Assembly (NCBI GenBank): GCA_034933285.1
Contig: JAYFNT010000032.1
Span: 1-64,000, forward strand
Origin: RPRC01 sp034933285
GTDB lineage: Bacteria > Desulfobacterota > Desulfuromonadia > Geobacterales > Geobacteraceae
Direction: 5' to 3'
DNA: 64,000 bases
Part shown: piece by piece, positions 44,008-52,283 of the stretch
How the letters are laid out: every line of letters starts with the position of its first letter
Position numbering within the stretch: position 1 is the stretch's first letter
Translations under genes and position numbers: made by a program
Notes under the pieces: model-generated
Seen by the model: only the letters and a program-made list of their open reading frames with translations
Databases searched by the model: none
What the model was told of the DNA's origin: nothing

Positions 44008-45204
44008 TTACCAGCTGACCAATCCCACTGCCTTTTGCAGAATAAGAAGTGCATCGGCAGGTGTAATTGCGTTATCTTTTGTAGGCGTTCCGCTATTTAT
44101 TGGAGCTATATCAGCATGATCAAAATAGAATTGCGTCTTCGCATCTAGGTCTACTACCGCACGCAATGCCAATAAAACATCGATGATCGTTACTTGTTCA
44201 TCTCCGTTCAGATCGCCGTCTAAGACTTTCGGTATGCTGCGCACACATTGGACATAATGTTTCATATTTCCCAATCCATCGTCTTTCAGGCGTGGTGACA
44301 TCGTGCCATCCCTGACATCAATACCCAATACGTCATCAGAGTGAACGTAATCTGTTGTTGAAGTCCAATAGAAGTCGTCTGTTAAAGCTCCCGAAAAAAA
44401 ATCCATGTTCAGCGCCCTCGTGTCAGTTAGCCATGATTCAAGTTCTTTTATGTTGGGAAGCCGCCAGCCTGGCGTCCCCTCAACGTTAAGGGTCTGGCAA
44501 TACGAAAGCGACGCTCCCAAAGTCATTGGCCCGGGAGGCGGAGTCTTTAGCCACATCAGCCCGGTGGAAGTGTCCGTTACCGTTCCCACCAGCGAATTGA
44601 CCAGCTTCTGTCTCACAGGTGGCCCTACTTCCTGATCCCGCACACATCTGACATGATACAATCCATTGCTAGGATCTTCGCTTGCATAATAAGTCCCAAA
44701 ATTAAAATCAACAGATTGCGCTGTGTTGTTATCCGTATTCGCCCAATATCTACCATCATTAGCACACGAAAAGGACGAATCTATTGTAAGACCCACATTG
44801 GAACCGGAAAAATCCAGAATACTAATCAGCTCCTTAAGAGTCGGCAACCTCCAGCCATTGCCGATTGAACTGCAGGCGTTCAAGTTAGACGAGTTATATA
44901 TTTCATTGTGAATTCCGGCTGCTTCATACCAATTATAATAATCGGGCTGAGAGTTTTTCTGCCACATCAAACCGGTGTTGTTGTCGGTCACGGTACCATT
45001 TCCGTTGTCGGTAAAATAGGACAATGGGTTAAAGTCGTATTCTCCATCCTGCCCTGTTCCCACACAAGTTGAAAGCTGGCCAGTCGTGCCATCGGTCGGA
45101 TAGCATAGGCCCTGGCCGGTGTCTGGAAGTTTATACGCTGCAAAGGCAAGAACCGGAAAAGCACCGACAAGGATCAAAGTGAAGACGACAATATTTTTGA
45201 ACAT
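44008..45204 (-). CDS. Secreted DUF1566 double-repeat protein with C-terminal dockerin-like domain
   Basis: A 398-residue exported protein (signal MFKNIVVFTLILVGAF, cleavage near AFAA). Two DUF1566/Lcl-type repeats follow: DNNTGLMWQKNS to HVRCVRDQ, and DTSTGLMWLKTP to HYVQCVRSI, each with WRLPTLKEL or WRLPNIKEL and paired Cys. Residues about 325-398 form a dockerin-like pair of calcium loops (DLNGDEQVTIIDVLLAL and DNAITPADALLILQKAV). It is probably a surface binding protein. ATG 45204 follows AGGAGG by 7 bases; the ribosome site is inside a GGAGGAACCTCC palindrome. A sigma-54 promoter lies just upstream. Confidence 0.85.
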   Translation of the reverse strand: MFKNIVVFTLILVGAFPVLAFAAYKLPDTGQGLCYPTDGTTGQLSTCVGTGQDGEYDFNPLSYFTDNGNGTVTDNNTGLMWQKNSQPDYYNWYEAAGIHNEIYNSSNLNACSSIGNGWRLPTLKELISILDFSGSNVGLTIDSSFSCANDGRYWANTDNNTAQSVDFNFGTYYASEDPSNGLYHVRCVRDQEVGPPVRQKLVNSLVGTVTDTSTGLMWLKTPPPGPMTLGASLSYCQTLNVEGTPGWRLPNIKELESWLTDTRALNMDFFSGALTDDFYWTSTTDYVHSDDVLGIDVRDGTMSPRLKDDGLGNMKHYVQCVRSIPKVLDGDLNGDEQVTIIDVLLALRAVVDLDAKTQFYFDHADIAPINSGTPTKDNAITPADALLILQKAVGLVSW

Positions 45205-45238
45205 GGAGGAACCTCCTCTTATCGATATCATTGCTTCA

Positions 45239-45254
45239 TGCACAACCCTTGCCA
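45239..45254 (-). promoter_or_regulatory. Sigma-54 promoter of the DUF1566-dockerin gene
   Basis: Minus strand TGGCAAGGGTTGTGCA has GG and GC at exact spacing and a strong -24 box. Predicted start near 45228, a leader of about 24 bases. Confidence 0.7.
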
Positions 45255-45518
45255 GGCTTTCACTCCAGATGTCAAAAAATATAAGAAAAGCTCAATCATA
45301 TCCCTCGGTACAAGCAAAGATGTAAATTGTGCTTTACAATTCCCGCCGCTGCGAAGTCGGCGTCCCTGTAGTCCCCGGATTATTCCGCGCCTGCACCAGC
45401 CGATGGTTTCTGTTTTTATTTTACCACCATTAACTGATGTGTAAGGGCATGTCTGATTATTTCCAATCTACCCCCCCCAGGAAGACTGTCATAATTGGAG
45501 ACGCGCTAACAGTTTTTA

Positions 45519-45570
45519 GCCCCCCTCACCCGGCGTAGGACGCCGCCCTCTCCCTTGATGGCGAGGGCTT
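45519..45570. repeat. CCCTCACCCGG repeat unit
   Basis: CCCCCCTCACCCGGCGTAGG then CGCCGCCCTCTCCCTTGATGG-type sequence, one unit of the family seen at 29234, 30615, 43720 and 61230. Confidence 0.7.
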
Positions 45571-45696
45571 CATGTCAACACTTTCTCGATTAAGGCGCAC
45601 CTGACCGTTTAGGGGGCAGGTTTGTTTGCGAATGTTCTCGACACCTTTGCCTGCGCATGCGCGACAAAGATCGCCAAATACTCGGGCAGGTATAAA

Positions 45697-45724
45697 AAAA
45701 GGCGGTGCCTTCGCACCGCCTTTT
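45697..45724 (-). terminator. Terminator of PEP-CTERM gene
   Basis: AAAAGGCGGTGC/GCACCGCCTTTT stem with a CTTC loop, followed on the minus strand by seven T. It lies 28 bp after the stop of the gene at 45752. Confidence 0.88.
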
Positions 45725-45751
45725 CCCTGCCTCAGGGGGCAACAAGATCTG

Positions 45752-46339
45752 TCAGCCCTGAATTCTGTTTCTCCTTCGGCCGCACAGGGCAAGACCGACA
45801 AGTCCCGCTCCCAGCAGGATTACCGTGCCGGGTTCGGGGACCGGCACTGAGGAAGGATTGTAACCTAAGAGATGAGATATCTGCAGATCATATCCGCCGG
45901 TGCCGGGGCCGCCGATATTCCAGATGTCATAGGTGCTCCAGGATCCGGTGCTGTCCGCGGGATCGACTTCATACAAGGCGAAATAACGCCCTGCTTTTAC
46001 GGTATAGAATTCAATCGTGTTTGACAGCGGCACCGACTCCCAAGTACCAGAACTCCCGTTTCCGTAGGAAGTATAGTTGACGCTTGCCAGAGAGAGAACG
46101 ACATCGGAATATCCCGGCATCGCATTCAGCAAGGCCTGCAAATCGGCGACAGAAGTTGGGTTTGTTGTGGTATTCCCCGCATGAGTAAAAATCAGGTCCC
46201 CTGAATTCTGGTAATAAGAGTACACCGAGCCATTAAACCGGTCCTCTATCCCGTCATTTGCAGTATTTACAATCGGTACTGCCAGTGACAAAGAGGAAAT
46301 TCCGAGAATCATCAGCACTGCCAATATGATTTTCTTCAT
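45752..46339 (-). CDS. PEP-CTERM sorting-domain protein
   Basis: A 195-residue exported protein with a signal peptide (MKKIILAVLMILGISSLSLA) and a classical C-terminal sorting signal: VPVPEPGTVILLGAGLVG, then a basic CGRRRNRIQG. The centre has a beta-rich pattern with FALYEVDPADSTGSW and no known domain. Expected substrate of the exosortase at 22739-23572. ATG 46339 follows GGAGG by about 8 bases. It has its own sigma-54 promoter and terminator, so it is a single-gene unit tied to the exopolysaccharide locus by sorting and probably by regulation. Confidence 0.9.
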   Translation of the reverse strand: MKKIILAVLMILGISSLSLAVPIVNTANDGIEDRFNGSVYSYYQNSGDLIFTHAGNTTTNPTSVADLQALLNAMPGYSDVVLSLASVNYTSYGNGSSGTWESVPLSNTIEFYTVKAGRYFALYEVDPADSTGSWSTYDIWNIGGPGTGGYDLQISHLLGYNPSSVPVPEPGTVILLGAGLVGLALCGRRRNRIQG

Positions 46340-46384
46340 GGCCTCCTCCTTTCCCCTGCATAATTTTTTGTTCACAATTATATA

Positions 46385-46400
46385 AGCAATTTTCGGGCCA
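46385..46400 (-). promoter_or_regulatory. Sigma-54 promoter of PEP-CTERM gene
   Basis: Minus strand TGGCCCGAAAATTGCT fits TGGCAC-N5-TTGCT with one mismatch and exact spacing. Predicted start near 46374, leader about 35 bases. An imperfect palindrome TCAGTT-N7-AACTGA lies 20 bp farther upstream (46420-46438). Confidence 0.82.
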
Positions 46401-46726
46401 GAATATTTGTCCAGTGATTTCAGTTGGTTGCAAACTGAGCAGCAGACTTGTTAATTTTTCCGACACATAATCGAAACGCTGATTTCCTATGCGCCGTGGA
46501 TTGCATCCACCTTCCTTTCTTAATGACTTTGCTTCGAGGTTTCAGAACGCCTCGCCTGACCGTGTTTATCTGCCATGGCAACAAGGCGGCGCCCGACCAA
46601 TCATCGATTTCAAGCCTTGTGCATTGTAAACATTATCGACAAAAAGTCAAAAAAACTTCTCAGCGGCATCTATATCATCACCAAACAACCTAGCAACTCC
46701 GTCTCCCCGTTTCAATGCCGCCAAAG
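46401..46726. other. Intergenic stretch without gene
   Basis: 326 bp between the sigma-54 promoter and the dapL terminator. Apart from the palindrome at 46420-46438, which may be an activator site, I see nothing in it. Confidence 0.5.
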
Positions 46727-46755
46727 AAAAAGGGCGCCTCAAGGGCGCCCTTTTT
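46727..46755. terminator. Terminator after dapL
   Basis: AAAAAGGGCGCC/GGCGCCCTTTTT, a 12-bp stem with a 5-base loop, 56 bp beyond the dapL stop. On the minus strand it is followed by a short T-rich tail. Confidence 0.8.
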
Positions 46756-46810
46756 CCACTACTTTGCAGTAAACGGGAAAATAATAATTCGACGATTTGA
46801 AAGTCAATTG

Positions 46811-48043
46811 CTATTTCAGGTTTTTCCTTATCCTTTCAACAGCTTCGACCACATTGTCACGGTTGCCGAAGGCGGAAAGCCGGAAGAAGCCCTCGCCGCT
46901 CGGGCCGAATCCGCTGCCGGGGGTTCCTACCACGTTGCACTCGGTCAGGAGTTTGTCGAAGAAGTTCCAGGAACTCATTCCGCCAGGTGTCTTGAGCCAG
47001 ATATAGGGGGCGTTGACGCCTCCATAGACCGTAAGGCCCGCACCATTCAGTCCTTCACGGATGATGCGCGCATTTTCCATATAATAATCGATCACTCCCC
47101 TGGTCTGCCGCCACCCTTCATCTGAATAGACCGCGGCCGCGGCCCTTTGGACCGGGTATGATGCGCCGTTGAATTTGGTAGTGGTGCGCCTGAGCCAGAG
47201 CCTGTTAAGGCTGTAAGGCTCACCTGACGGGGTCCTGGCTGTCAGTTCCTCTGGAATCACCACGAGGCCGCAGCGGACACCGGTAAAACCCGCGGTCTTG
47301 GAGAACGAGCGGAATTCTATGGCGCATTTTTTCGCACCTTCGATCTCGTAGATCGAGTGGGGGATGGACGGATCAGTGATGAATGCCTCGTAAGCGGCAT
47401 CGAAAAAGATTACCGCATCGTTGGCCAGAGCGTAATCCACCCACTTCTTCAGCTCTTCCCTGGTAGCAACCGCGCCGGTGGGATTGTTGGGGAAGCACAG
47501 GTAAATGATGTCCACCTTCTCTGCCGGGAGAGCGGGTATGAAATGGTTATCTTCCGTGCAGGGAAGATAGACGATCCCTTTGTAGTACCCCTTCTCATCA
47601 GCATCCCCGGTACGGCCGATCATGACGTTGGTGTCATTGTAAACCGGATAGACCGGATCGCCGATCGCAACCTTGTTGCCAAGGGAAAAGATGTCAAGGA
47701 TGTTGGCGCAATCGCACTTGGAGCCGTCCGAAATGAACATCTCGGTGGTGGCAAGAGAGACACCGAGAGGCTTGTAGGATTTTTCGATCACGGCATTTAT
47801 CAGCCAGTCGTAACCCTGCTCGGGACCGTACCCGGCAAAGGTTTCCACCCGTGAAAGGTCGTCCACGGCTTCGTGAAAGGCCTTGAGTATGGCCGGCGGC
47901 AGCGGCCTGGTTACGTCACCGATGCCGAGCCTGATGATCTTCGCCTGCGGATTGGCTTCGGCAAACGCCCTTACCCTGCGGCCGATCTCCGGGAAAAGGT
48001 AGCCGGCTTTCAGTTTGAGATAGTTGTCGTTGATAAGCGCCAT
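46811..48043 (-). CDS. dapL: LL-diaminopimelate aminotransferase
   Basis: A 410-residue PLP enzyme that converts tetrahydrodipicolinate directly to LL-diaminopimelate, bypassing the succinylase route. Markers: NDNYLKLKAGYLFPEIGRRV at the start, IRLGIGDVTRPLP, FAGYGPEQGYDWL, FISDGSKCDCANI, YLCFPNNPTGAV and the Schiff-base region FRSFSKTAGFTGVRCG. The length equals the family's usual 410 residues with ATG 48043; GGAGGT lies upstream. It is the last gene of the lysA-dapA-dapB-dapL run, so this genome probably uses the aminotransferase variant of lysine and peptidoglycan synthesis. Confidence 0.95.
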   Translation of the reverse strand: MALINDNYLKLKAGYLFPEIGRRVRAFAEANPQAKIIRLGIGDVTRPLPPAILKAFHEAVDDLSRVETFAGYGPEQGYDWLINAVIEKSYKPLGVSLATTEMFISDGSKCDCANILDIFSLGNKVAIGDPVYPVYNDTNVMIGRTGDADEKGYYKGIVYLPCTEDNHFIPALPAEKVDIIYLCFPNNPTGAVATREELKKWVDYALANDAVIFFDAAYEAFITDPSIPHSIYEIEGAKKCAIEFRSFSKTAGFTGVRCGLVVIPEELTARTPSGEPYSLNRLWLRRTTTKFNGASYPVQRAAAAVYSDEGWRQTRGVIDYYMENARIIREGLNGAGLTVYGGVNAPYIWLKTPGGMSSWNFFDKLLTECNVVGTPGSGFGPSGEGFFRLSAFGNRDNVVEAVERIRKNLK

Positions 48044-48097
48044 ATTCTGCGACACCTCCGGTGTGGTTTTTTCATCCAAATATACGAATCCAAGAAA

Positions 48098-48124
48098 GGA
48101 AATGCCGCGGGCAGCGGCATTTCC
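48098..48124 (-). terminator. Hairpin between dapB and dapL
   Basis: GGAAATGCCGC/GCGGCATTTCC, an 11-bp stem with a 5-base loop, followed on the minus strand by TTTCTTGG. It may end part of the transcription before dapL. Confidence 0.6.
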
Positions 48125-48153
48125 GTCTTAATATAGAAACAGGCATTCGATCG

Positions 48154-48957
48154 TCATTTAAGCCCGAGGACGTCTTGCATATCGTACAGCCCCGGTTGGT
48201 GCCCGACAATCCATTTGGCGGCGCGCACCGCGCCATGGGAGAACATGTCCCGTGTATGCGCCCGGTGGGTTATCTCGATCCGCTCACCCATGCCGATAAA
48301 GTATGTCGTATGCTCCCCGACAATGTCCCCGCCACGAATGGCCTGCATGCCGATCTCTTCCCTGGTCCGCTCACCACAGATGCCCTCACGGTGAAAGTTG
48401 GCGACCTTCCCATAGTCACGGCCCAGGGCTTGAGCCACGATTTCACCCATGCGTACCGCTGTTCCCGAGGGGCTGTCCTTTTTGAGCTTGTGATGCGCCT
48501 CGACGATCTCCACGTCGAAGTCGTCACCCAGGATTTTCGCGACATCCGCCAGTATTTTGAATACAACGTTGACCCCTACGGACATGTTGGGCGCAAGCAT
48601 AACCGGAATATTCCGCGAAAGCTCGATCGCCAGTTCCTTCTGCTCCGGCGTGAACCCGGTGGACCCGATGACCATGGCTTTGTTGTTGAGGCCGCATATT
48701 TCCAGGTTCTTCAGCGACACCGCCGCAGCGGAGAAGTCAATGAGCACATCGCATCCGCCTATGATGTTGTTCAGGTTGTCGGCAATCTGTACCCCCAAGG
48801 GACCGCAACCTGCCACCAGTCCGGCATCCATACCCAGATAGGGATGTCCCGGCCGATCAAGCGCTCCGGACAGTTCCATCGCCGGGTCTTCCTTTACCGC
48901 CGTGATGATCCGCCCCCCCATCCTCCCGGCAGCACCACTTACAGCAACCTTGATCAT
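48154..48957 (-). CDS. dapB: 4-hydroxy-tetrahydrodipicolinate reductase
   Basis: A 267-residue NAD(P)H-dependent reductase of lysine biosynthesis. Nucleotide binding: VAVSGAAGRMGGRII at the start. Substrate-site motif: EIVEAHHKLKKDSPSGTA, with VIGSTGFT and APNMSVGVNVVF before it. Length and motifs are complete. It lies 87 bp downstream of dapA and has GAGGT 5 bases before its ATG. Confidence 0.95.
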   Translation of the reverse strand: MIKVAVSGAAGRMGGRIITAVKEDPAMELSGALDRPGHPYLGMDAGLVAGCGPLGVQIADNLNNIIGGCDVLIDFSAAAVSLKNLEICGLNNKAMVIGSTGFTPEQKELAIELSRNIPVMLAPNMSVGVNVVFKILADVAKILGDDFDVEIVEAHHKLKKDSPSGTAVRMGEIVAQALGRDYGKVANFHREGICGERTREEIGMQAIRGGDIVGEHTTYFIGMGERIEITHRAHTRDMFSHGAVRAAKWIVGHQPGLYDMQDVLGLK

Positions 48958-48974
48958 AATATACCTCGTGCAAT

Positions 48975-49037
48975 CGTAGGGGTGTCACCTCGCGGGCACC
49001 CTTGCTCTAAAGGGCAGGCACGGGGGCCTGCCCCTAC
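48975..49037. repeat. GTAGGGGC-type inverted repeat
   Basis: GTAGGGGTGTCACCTCGCGG at the left and GGGGGCCTGCCCCTAC at the right form an inverted repeat in the dapA-dapB gap. A related copy lies at 58332-58388. Confidence 0.65.
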
Positions 49038-49044
49038 ATCAGAT

Positions 49045-49920
49045 TCATATCAGGCCATATTCCTTCATCACCCCGGCCAGTTTTTCCGTGTTTGCCTCGG
49101 ACATGGGCGCGAGGGGCAACCGGACCTCGCCGGCGCACTTGCCCATGAGCCCCAGGGCAGTCTTGACCGGCACCGGGTTGGTTTCAATAAACATGGCGTT
49201 ATGTATCTTCATGAGATAAAGATGCAGGCGGCGAGCTTCTTCCATGTTGCCGGCATCGAATGCGTCGATCATTGCCGCGATCTCTTTCGGCATGATATTG
49301 GCGGTAACCGAAATAACCCCTGAACCGCCGCAGGCAAGCAGGGGGAAGGTTATGAAATCGTCGCCGGAAAGGATGTTTATCCTGTCTCCGCAGAGCGAAA
49401 TAAGCTCCGAAGCCTGTTGTATGGAACCGGCCGCCTCCTTGATTGCCACGATATTCGGAATCTCCGCGAGCCTGGCCACGGTTTGCGGCAGCATGTTGAT
49501 GCCGGTGCGTCCCGGCACGTTGTACAAAATCTGCGGCAGGGCGACAGCTTCGGCTACCGTTTTGTAGTGGCGATAAAGCCCTTCCTGAGAAGGCTTGTTG
49601 TAGTAAGGAGTAACAAGGAGCGCACCGTCTGCGCCGACCTTTTTCGCGTGCTCGGTTATCTCGATCGCCTCTTTGGTGGAATTGGATCCGGTGCCTGCTA
49701 TGATCGGTACACGCTTTTTCGCCTGATGGACCACGATTTCGATCACCTTGTCATGCTCCTCGTAATCGAGCGTGGAAGCCTCGCCGGTAGTGCCGCATGG
49801 AACAATGCCATCCGTGCCGTTCTCTATCTGGAACTCCACCAGCTTACGCAGGTTTTCCTCATCAATCTCTCCGTCCCTTTTGAACGGAGTCACAATGGCG
49901 ACAATACTCCCCTTGAACAT
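49045..49920 (-). CDS. dapA: 4-hydroxy-tetrahydrodipicolinate synthase
   Basis: A 291-residue TIM-barrel lyase condensing pyruvate and aspartate semialdehyde. Visible: GSIVAIVTPFK, GTTGEASTL (substrate Thr pair), the catalytic Tyr in ILYNVPGRTG and Schiff-base Lys in IVAIKEAAGS, then ILSGDDFITFP. ATG 49920 is used, as GGAGG lies 7 bases upstream; a TTG 6 bases earlier is unlikely. The lysA stop is 15 bp upstream. Confidence 0.96.
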   Translation of the reverse strand: MFKGSIVAIVTPFKRDGEIDEENLRKLVEFQIENGTDGIVPCGTTGEASTLDYEEHDKVIEIVVHQAKKRVPIIAGTGSNSTKEAIEITEHAKKVGADGALLVTPYYNKPSQEGLYRHYKTVAEAVALPQILYNVPGRTGINMLPQTVARLAEIPNIVAIKEAAGSIQQASELISLCGDRINILSGDDFITFPLLACGGSGVISVTANIMPKEIAAMIDAFDAGNMEEARRLHLYLMKIHNAMFIETNPVPVKTALGLMGKCAGEVRLPLAPMSEANTEKLAGVMKEYGLI

Positions 49921-49935
49921 TGGCAATCCTCCTTG

Positions 49936-51189
49936 TCACAGAAAGTCCGGGATACTCTCACCCCGAACCAGGTCCCCGTAAGTTTCACGATCGCGAACGA
50001 CTACGAAGGCATCTCCTTTTACCATTACTTCCACTGCCCTGGGCCGGCTGTTGTAGTTGCTGCTCATGGCAAATCCGTAGGCGCCGGCGGACATGAAGGC
50101 AACCAGGTCGCCCTGGCGGAACCTCGGCACTTCCCGGTCTTTGGCCAGGAAGTCGCCGGACTCGCAAATGGGGCCGACGATATCCGCGACAATGACGCCG
50201 TCCTGGTCCTTCTTCACCGCCTGCACGCCATGGTACGACCCATAGAGTGAGGGCCTTGCCAGATCGTTCATGGCAGCATCGACTATTACGAAGTTTTTCT
50301 CTTCGCCGCGCTTGATATAAAGGCATTTGGCTACCATGATGCCGGCATTCCCAACTAGGTTGCGTCCCGGCTCGAACAGGAGGTGGAGGCCGAGATCCCT
50401 GGTTTCAGCGGTGATGGCCGCGCCGTATTCGGCCGGGAGCGGAGGCGCTTCATCGCTGTAAGTGATGCCCAGACCGCCGCCAAGGTCGAAATAACGCAGG
50501 TTGATTCCCGACTCCCTGACCCCTTCGATAAGCCGCTTCAGCTTCTTTACGGCATCTACAAAGGGAGACACCTTGGTAAGCTGGCTGCCTATGTGGCAGT
50601 CGATCCCCATGACATCCAGGTTGGCCATTCGGGCAGCCCTGCGGTACTGTTCCAGGGAGCGTTCTATGTTGATGCCGAACTTTGCCTTCTTCAATCCGGT
50701 GGTGATGTAGGGATGGGTTTCGGGATCCACATCAGGGTTGACACGGATCGCTACGCCGGCCTTCTTCCCCAGCCGTCCCGCGATCATGTCTATACGGTCC
50801 AGCTCCTCTTCCGACTCCGCATTGAACATCAAAATGCCGGTATTCAGGGCATATTCTATCTCATCGTCCTTTTTGCCAACTCCGGAGTAGACCACTTTGC
50901 CCGGCTCGGCGCCGGCAGCCAGCGCGCGGTAAAGCTCGCCGCCGGAAACAATGTCCACACCGCCGCCGAAGCCGAAAAACGTCTTCAGAACCGCAAGGTT
51001 CGAATTGGCCTTCATGGAATAGCAGATGGTATGGGGCACTGCCGCGAATGCCTCGTCCATGGCCCGGTAGTGCCGTTCCAGGGTGGCGTGGGAATATATG
51101 TAGAGAGGTGTGCCGACTTTTTCCACAATCTCCCGTACCGCGACATCTTCCGCGTAGAGCTCGTTTCCTTTGTATTGAAAGTGATGCAT
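49936..51189 (-). CDS. lysA: Diaminopimelate decarboxylase
   Basis: A 417-residue fold-type III PLP decarboxylase forming lysine from meso-diaminopimelate. The PLP Lys is in ICYSMKANSNLAVL; further motifs are GIDCHIGSQL, FDLGGGLGITY, EPGRNLVGNAG and the active-site Cys in GPICESGDFLAKDR. GGAGGG lies 4 bases before the ATG. Complete, normal length. It starts a compact lysine run with dapA. Confidence 0.96.
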   Translation of the reverse strand: MHHFQYKGNELYAEDVAVREIVEKVGTPLYIYSHATLERHYRAMDEAFAAVPHTICYSMKANSNLAVLKTFFGFGGGVDIVSGGELYRALAAGAEPGKVVYSGVGKKDDEIEYALNTGILMFNAESEEELDRIDMIAGRLGKKAGVAIRVNPDVDPETHPYITTGLKKAKFGINIERSLEQYRRAARMANLDVMGIDCHIGSQLTKVSPFVDAVKKLKRLIEGVRESGINLRYFDLGGGLGITYSDEAPPLPAEYGAAITAETRDLGLHLLFEPGRNLVGNAGIMVAKCLYIKRGEEKNFVIVDAAMNDLARPSLYGSYHGVQAVKKDQDGVIVADIVGPICESGDFLAKDREVPRFRQGDLVAFMSAGAYGFAMSSNYNSRPRAVEVMVKGDAFVVVRDRETYGDLVRGESIPDFL

Positions 51190-51323
51190 TCAACCCTCCG
51201 ATTGACGTGCCAGCGCATCGCCGTTTTCATGATAAGGGGTTTCTTGTATCACACGGCCGGACAAATGTCAAAAAAATGCCCTGTGACGGGCGGTTAGCCA
51301 TGTGAATGGCAGCATGCGGAACA

Positions 51324-52076
51324 TCACTCAGTCAACAGGAACATTCCTTCGACCAGATTGGACAGTTCACTTTCCACTGTTTCCGATCCGGTCCGGACAA
51401 CGGATCTGATTCCATATACATACTTCACGCCATGCTCCATCTGTTTGTCCTCGAAACTGTTCACAGCTGCCGGTAAAGAGGCTGTGGGGAAGAGCGGCAT
51501 TACGTCCCCTTCCTGCTTCCGGTAAACCGCATAACCTTCAAGGGTTGAACCGGATGGGGCGTGAACCGGGTTCCATTGAAGAACGACACCGGTCGGAATG
51601 GACAAAGCCGTCAGGTGCGGCGCTGATTGAGAGGTAATCTTCAGCTTACGTACCTTGTTGGAATCCCTACTGGACACACCATCGACATCAACGGTAAGCA
51701 CCTTATACTGGTAGGTGTCGCCGGACTTCAACTCGCTATCGTAAAAACAGTACCGAGAACCGGCACGACTCACATCCTGAAGATACTCCGGGTCAACAGT
51801 CCTGAGGAGAAGGTAGGCGGTAGGGCAGTCCTCGCAATCCTGGTCGGGGGGCAGCACTTCACGGCGGAAAACCCGGAAACCGGCAATGCCGGAAAGTTTT
51901 CCTCCCGACTCCATTTTCGCGGGAGGGGACCAGCAGACAAGGAACCTGTTTCCCTTCTGCTCGACCTTCAGGTCTTTGATGGCAGCAGGCACAAGTGATT
52001 CGGGAGGGACCAGCGGGCCACGCTTGCCGCAGGCAACGAGGGAAAAAACCATCATGAGGAAAAATATCTTTTTCAT
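51324..52076 (-). CDS. Fibronectin type III lipoprotein with LptM-like N-terminus
   Basis: A 250-residue lipoprotein between argH and lysA. The signal MKKIFFLMMVFSLVAC is followed by GKRGPLVPPE, which resembles the small lipoprotein LptM (YifL), a helper of the LPS transporter LptD that in E. coli lies next to dapF. Here that segment is followed by two fibronectin III-like domains (residues about 35-135 and 145-245). ATG 52076 follows GGAG; the longer frame adds 38 unrelated residues. A role in outer-membrane assembly is inference from the N-terminal motif. Confidence 0.8.
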   Translation of the reverse strand: MKKIFFLMMVFSLVACGKRGPLVPPESLVPAAIKDLKVEQKGNRFLVCWSPPAKMESGGKLSGIAGFRVFRREVLPPDQDCEDCPTAYLLLRTVDPEYLQDVSRAGSRYCFYDSELKSGDTYQYKVLTVDVDGVSSRDSNKVRKLKITSQSAPHLTALSIPTGVVLQWNPVHAPSGSTLEGYAVYRKQEGDVMPLFPTASLPAAVNSFEDKQMEHGVKYVYGIRSVVRTGSETVESELSNLVEGMFLLTE

Positions 52077-52230
52077 TCCTGCTCCGTAACCGAACGGGAT
52101 TATCTGCTTTTCCGCCTTTTGTAGCAACATGATGCGATCCTGCTGAAATGCCTCACTTGGCAACGAGATCCAAGCATGTAAAATCGTCATGCACGTGAAA
52201 ACGGAGATCCAGTCAAAACAATAGATCCAT

Positions 52231-52255
52231 GGATTCCCGCTTGCGCGGGAATGAC
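52231..52255. repeat. TCATTCC-type palindromic repeat
   Basis: GGATTCCCGCTTGCGCGGGA followed by ATGAC, an arm of the common GTCATTCC...GGAATCC element; related to 56123-56200. Confidence 0.65.
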
Positions 52256-52283
52256 GAGAAGAGATTCATTCAAGCGGTGTACG

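Larger units (their letters stand above)
45205..45751. other. Intergenic region between DUF1566-dockerin and PEP-CTERM genes
   Basis: 547 bp holding the sigma-54 promoter at 45239-45254, an imperfect inverted repeat around 45318-45341 (ATGTAAATTGTGCTTTACAA), one CCCTCACCCGG unit at 45519-45570 and the terminator of the upstream PEP-CTERM gene at 45697-45724. No gene is seen. Confidence 0.6.

Noticed and set aside
45244..45310. Possible second GEMM-like element (GTGAAAGCC) before the DUF1566 gene
   Set aside because: Only a short match; no tetraloop stem, no pairing outer helix. The region is better explained by a sigma-54 promoter.
48061..49323. 420-residue + strand frame opposite dapB and dapA
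   Set aside because: Shadow of two confidently identified genes; no family-like motifs.
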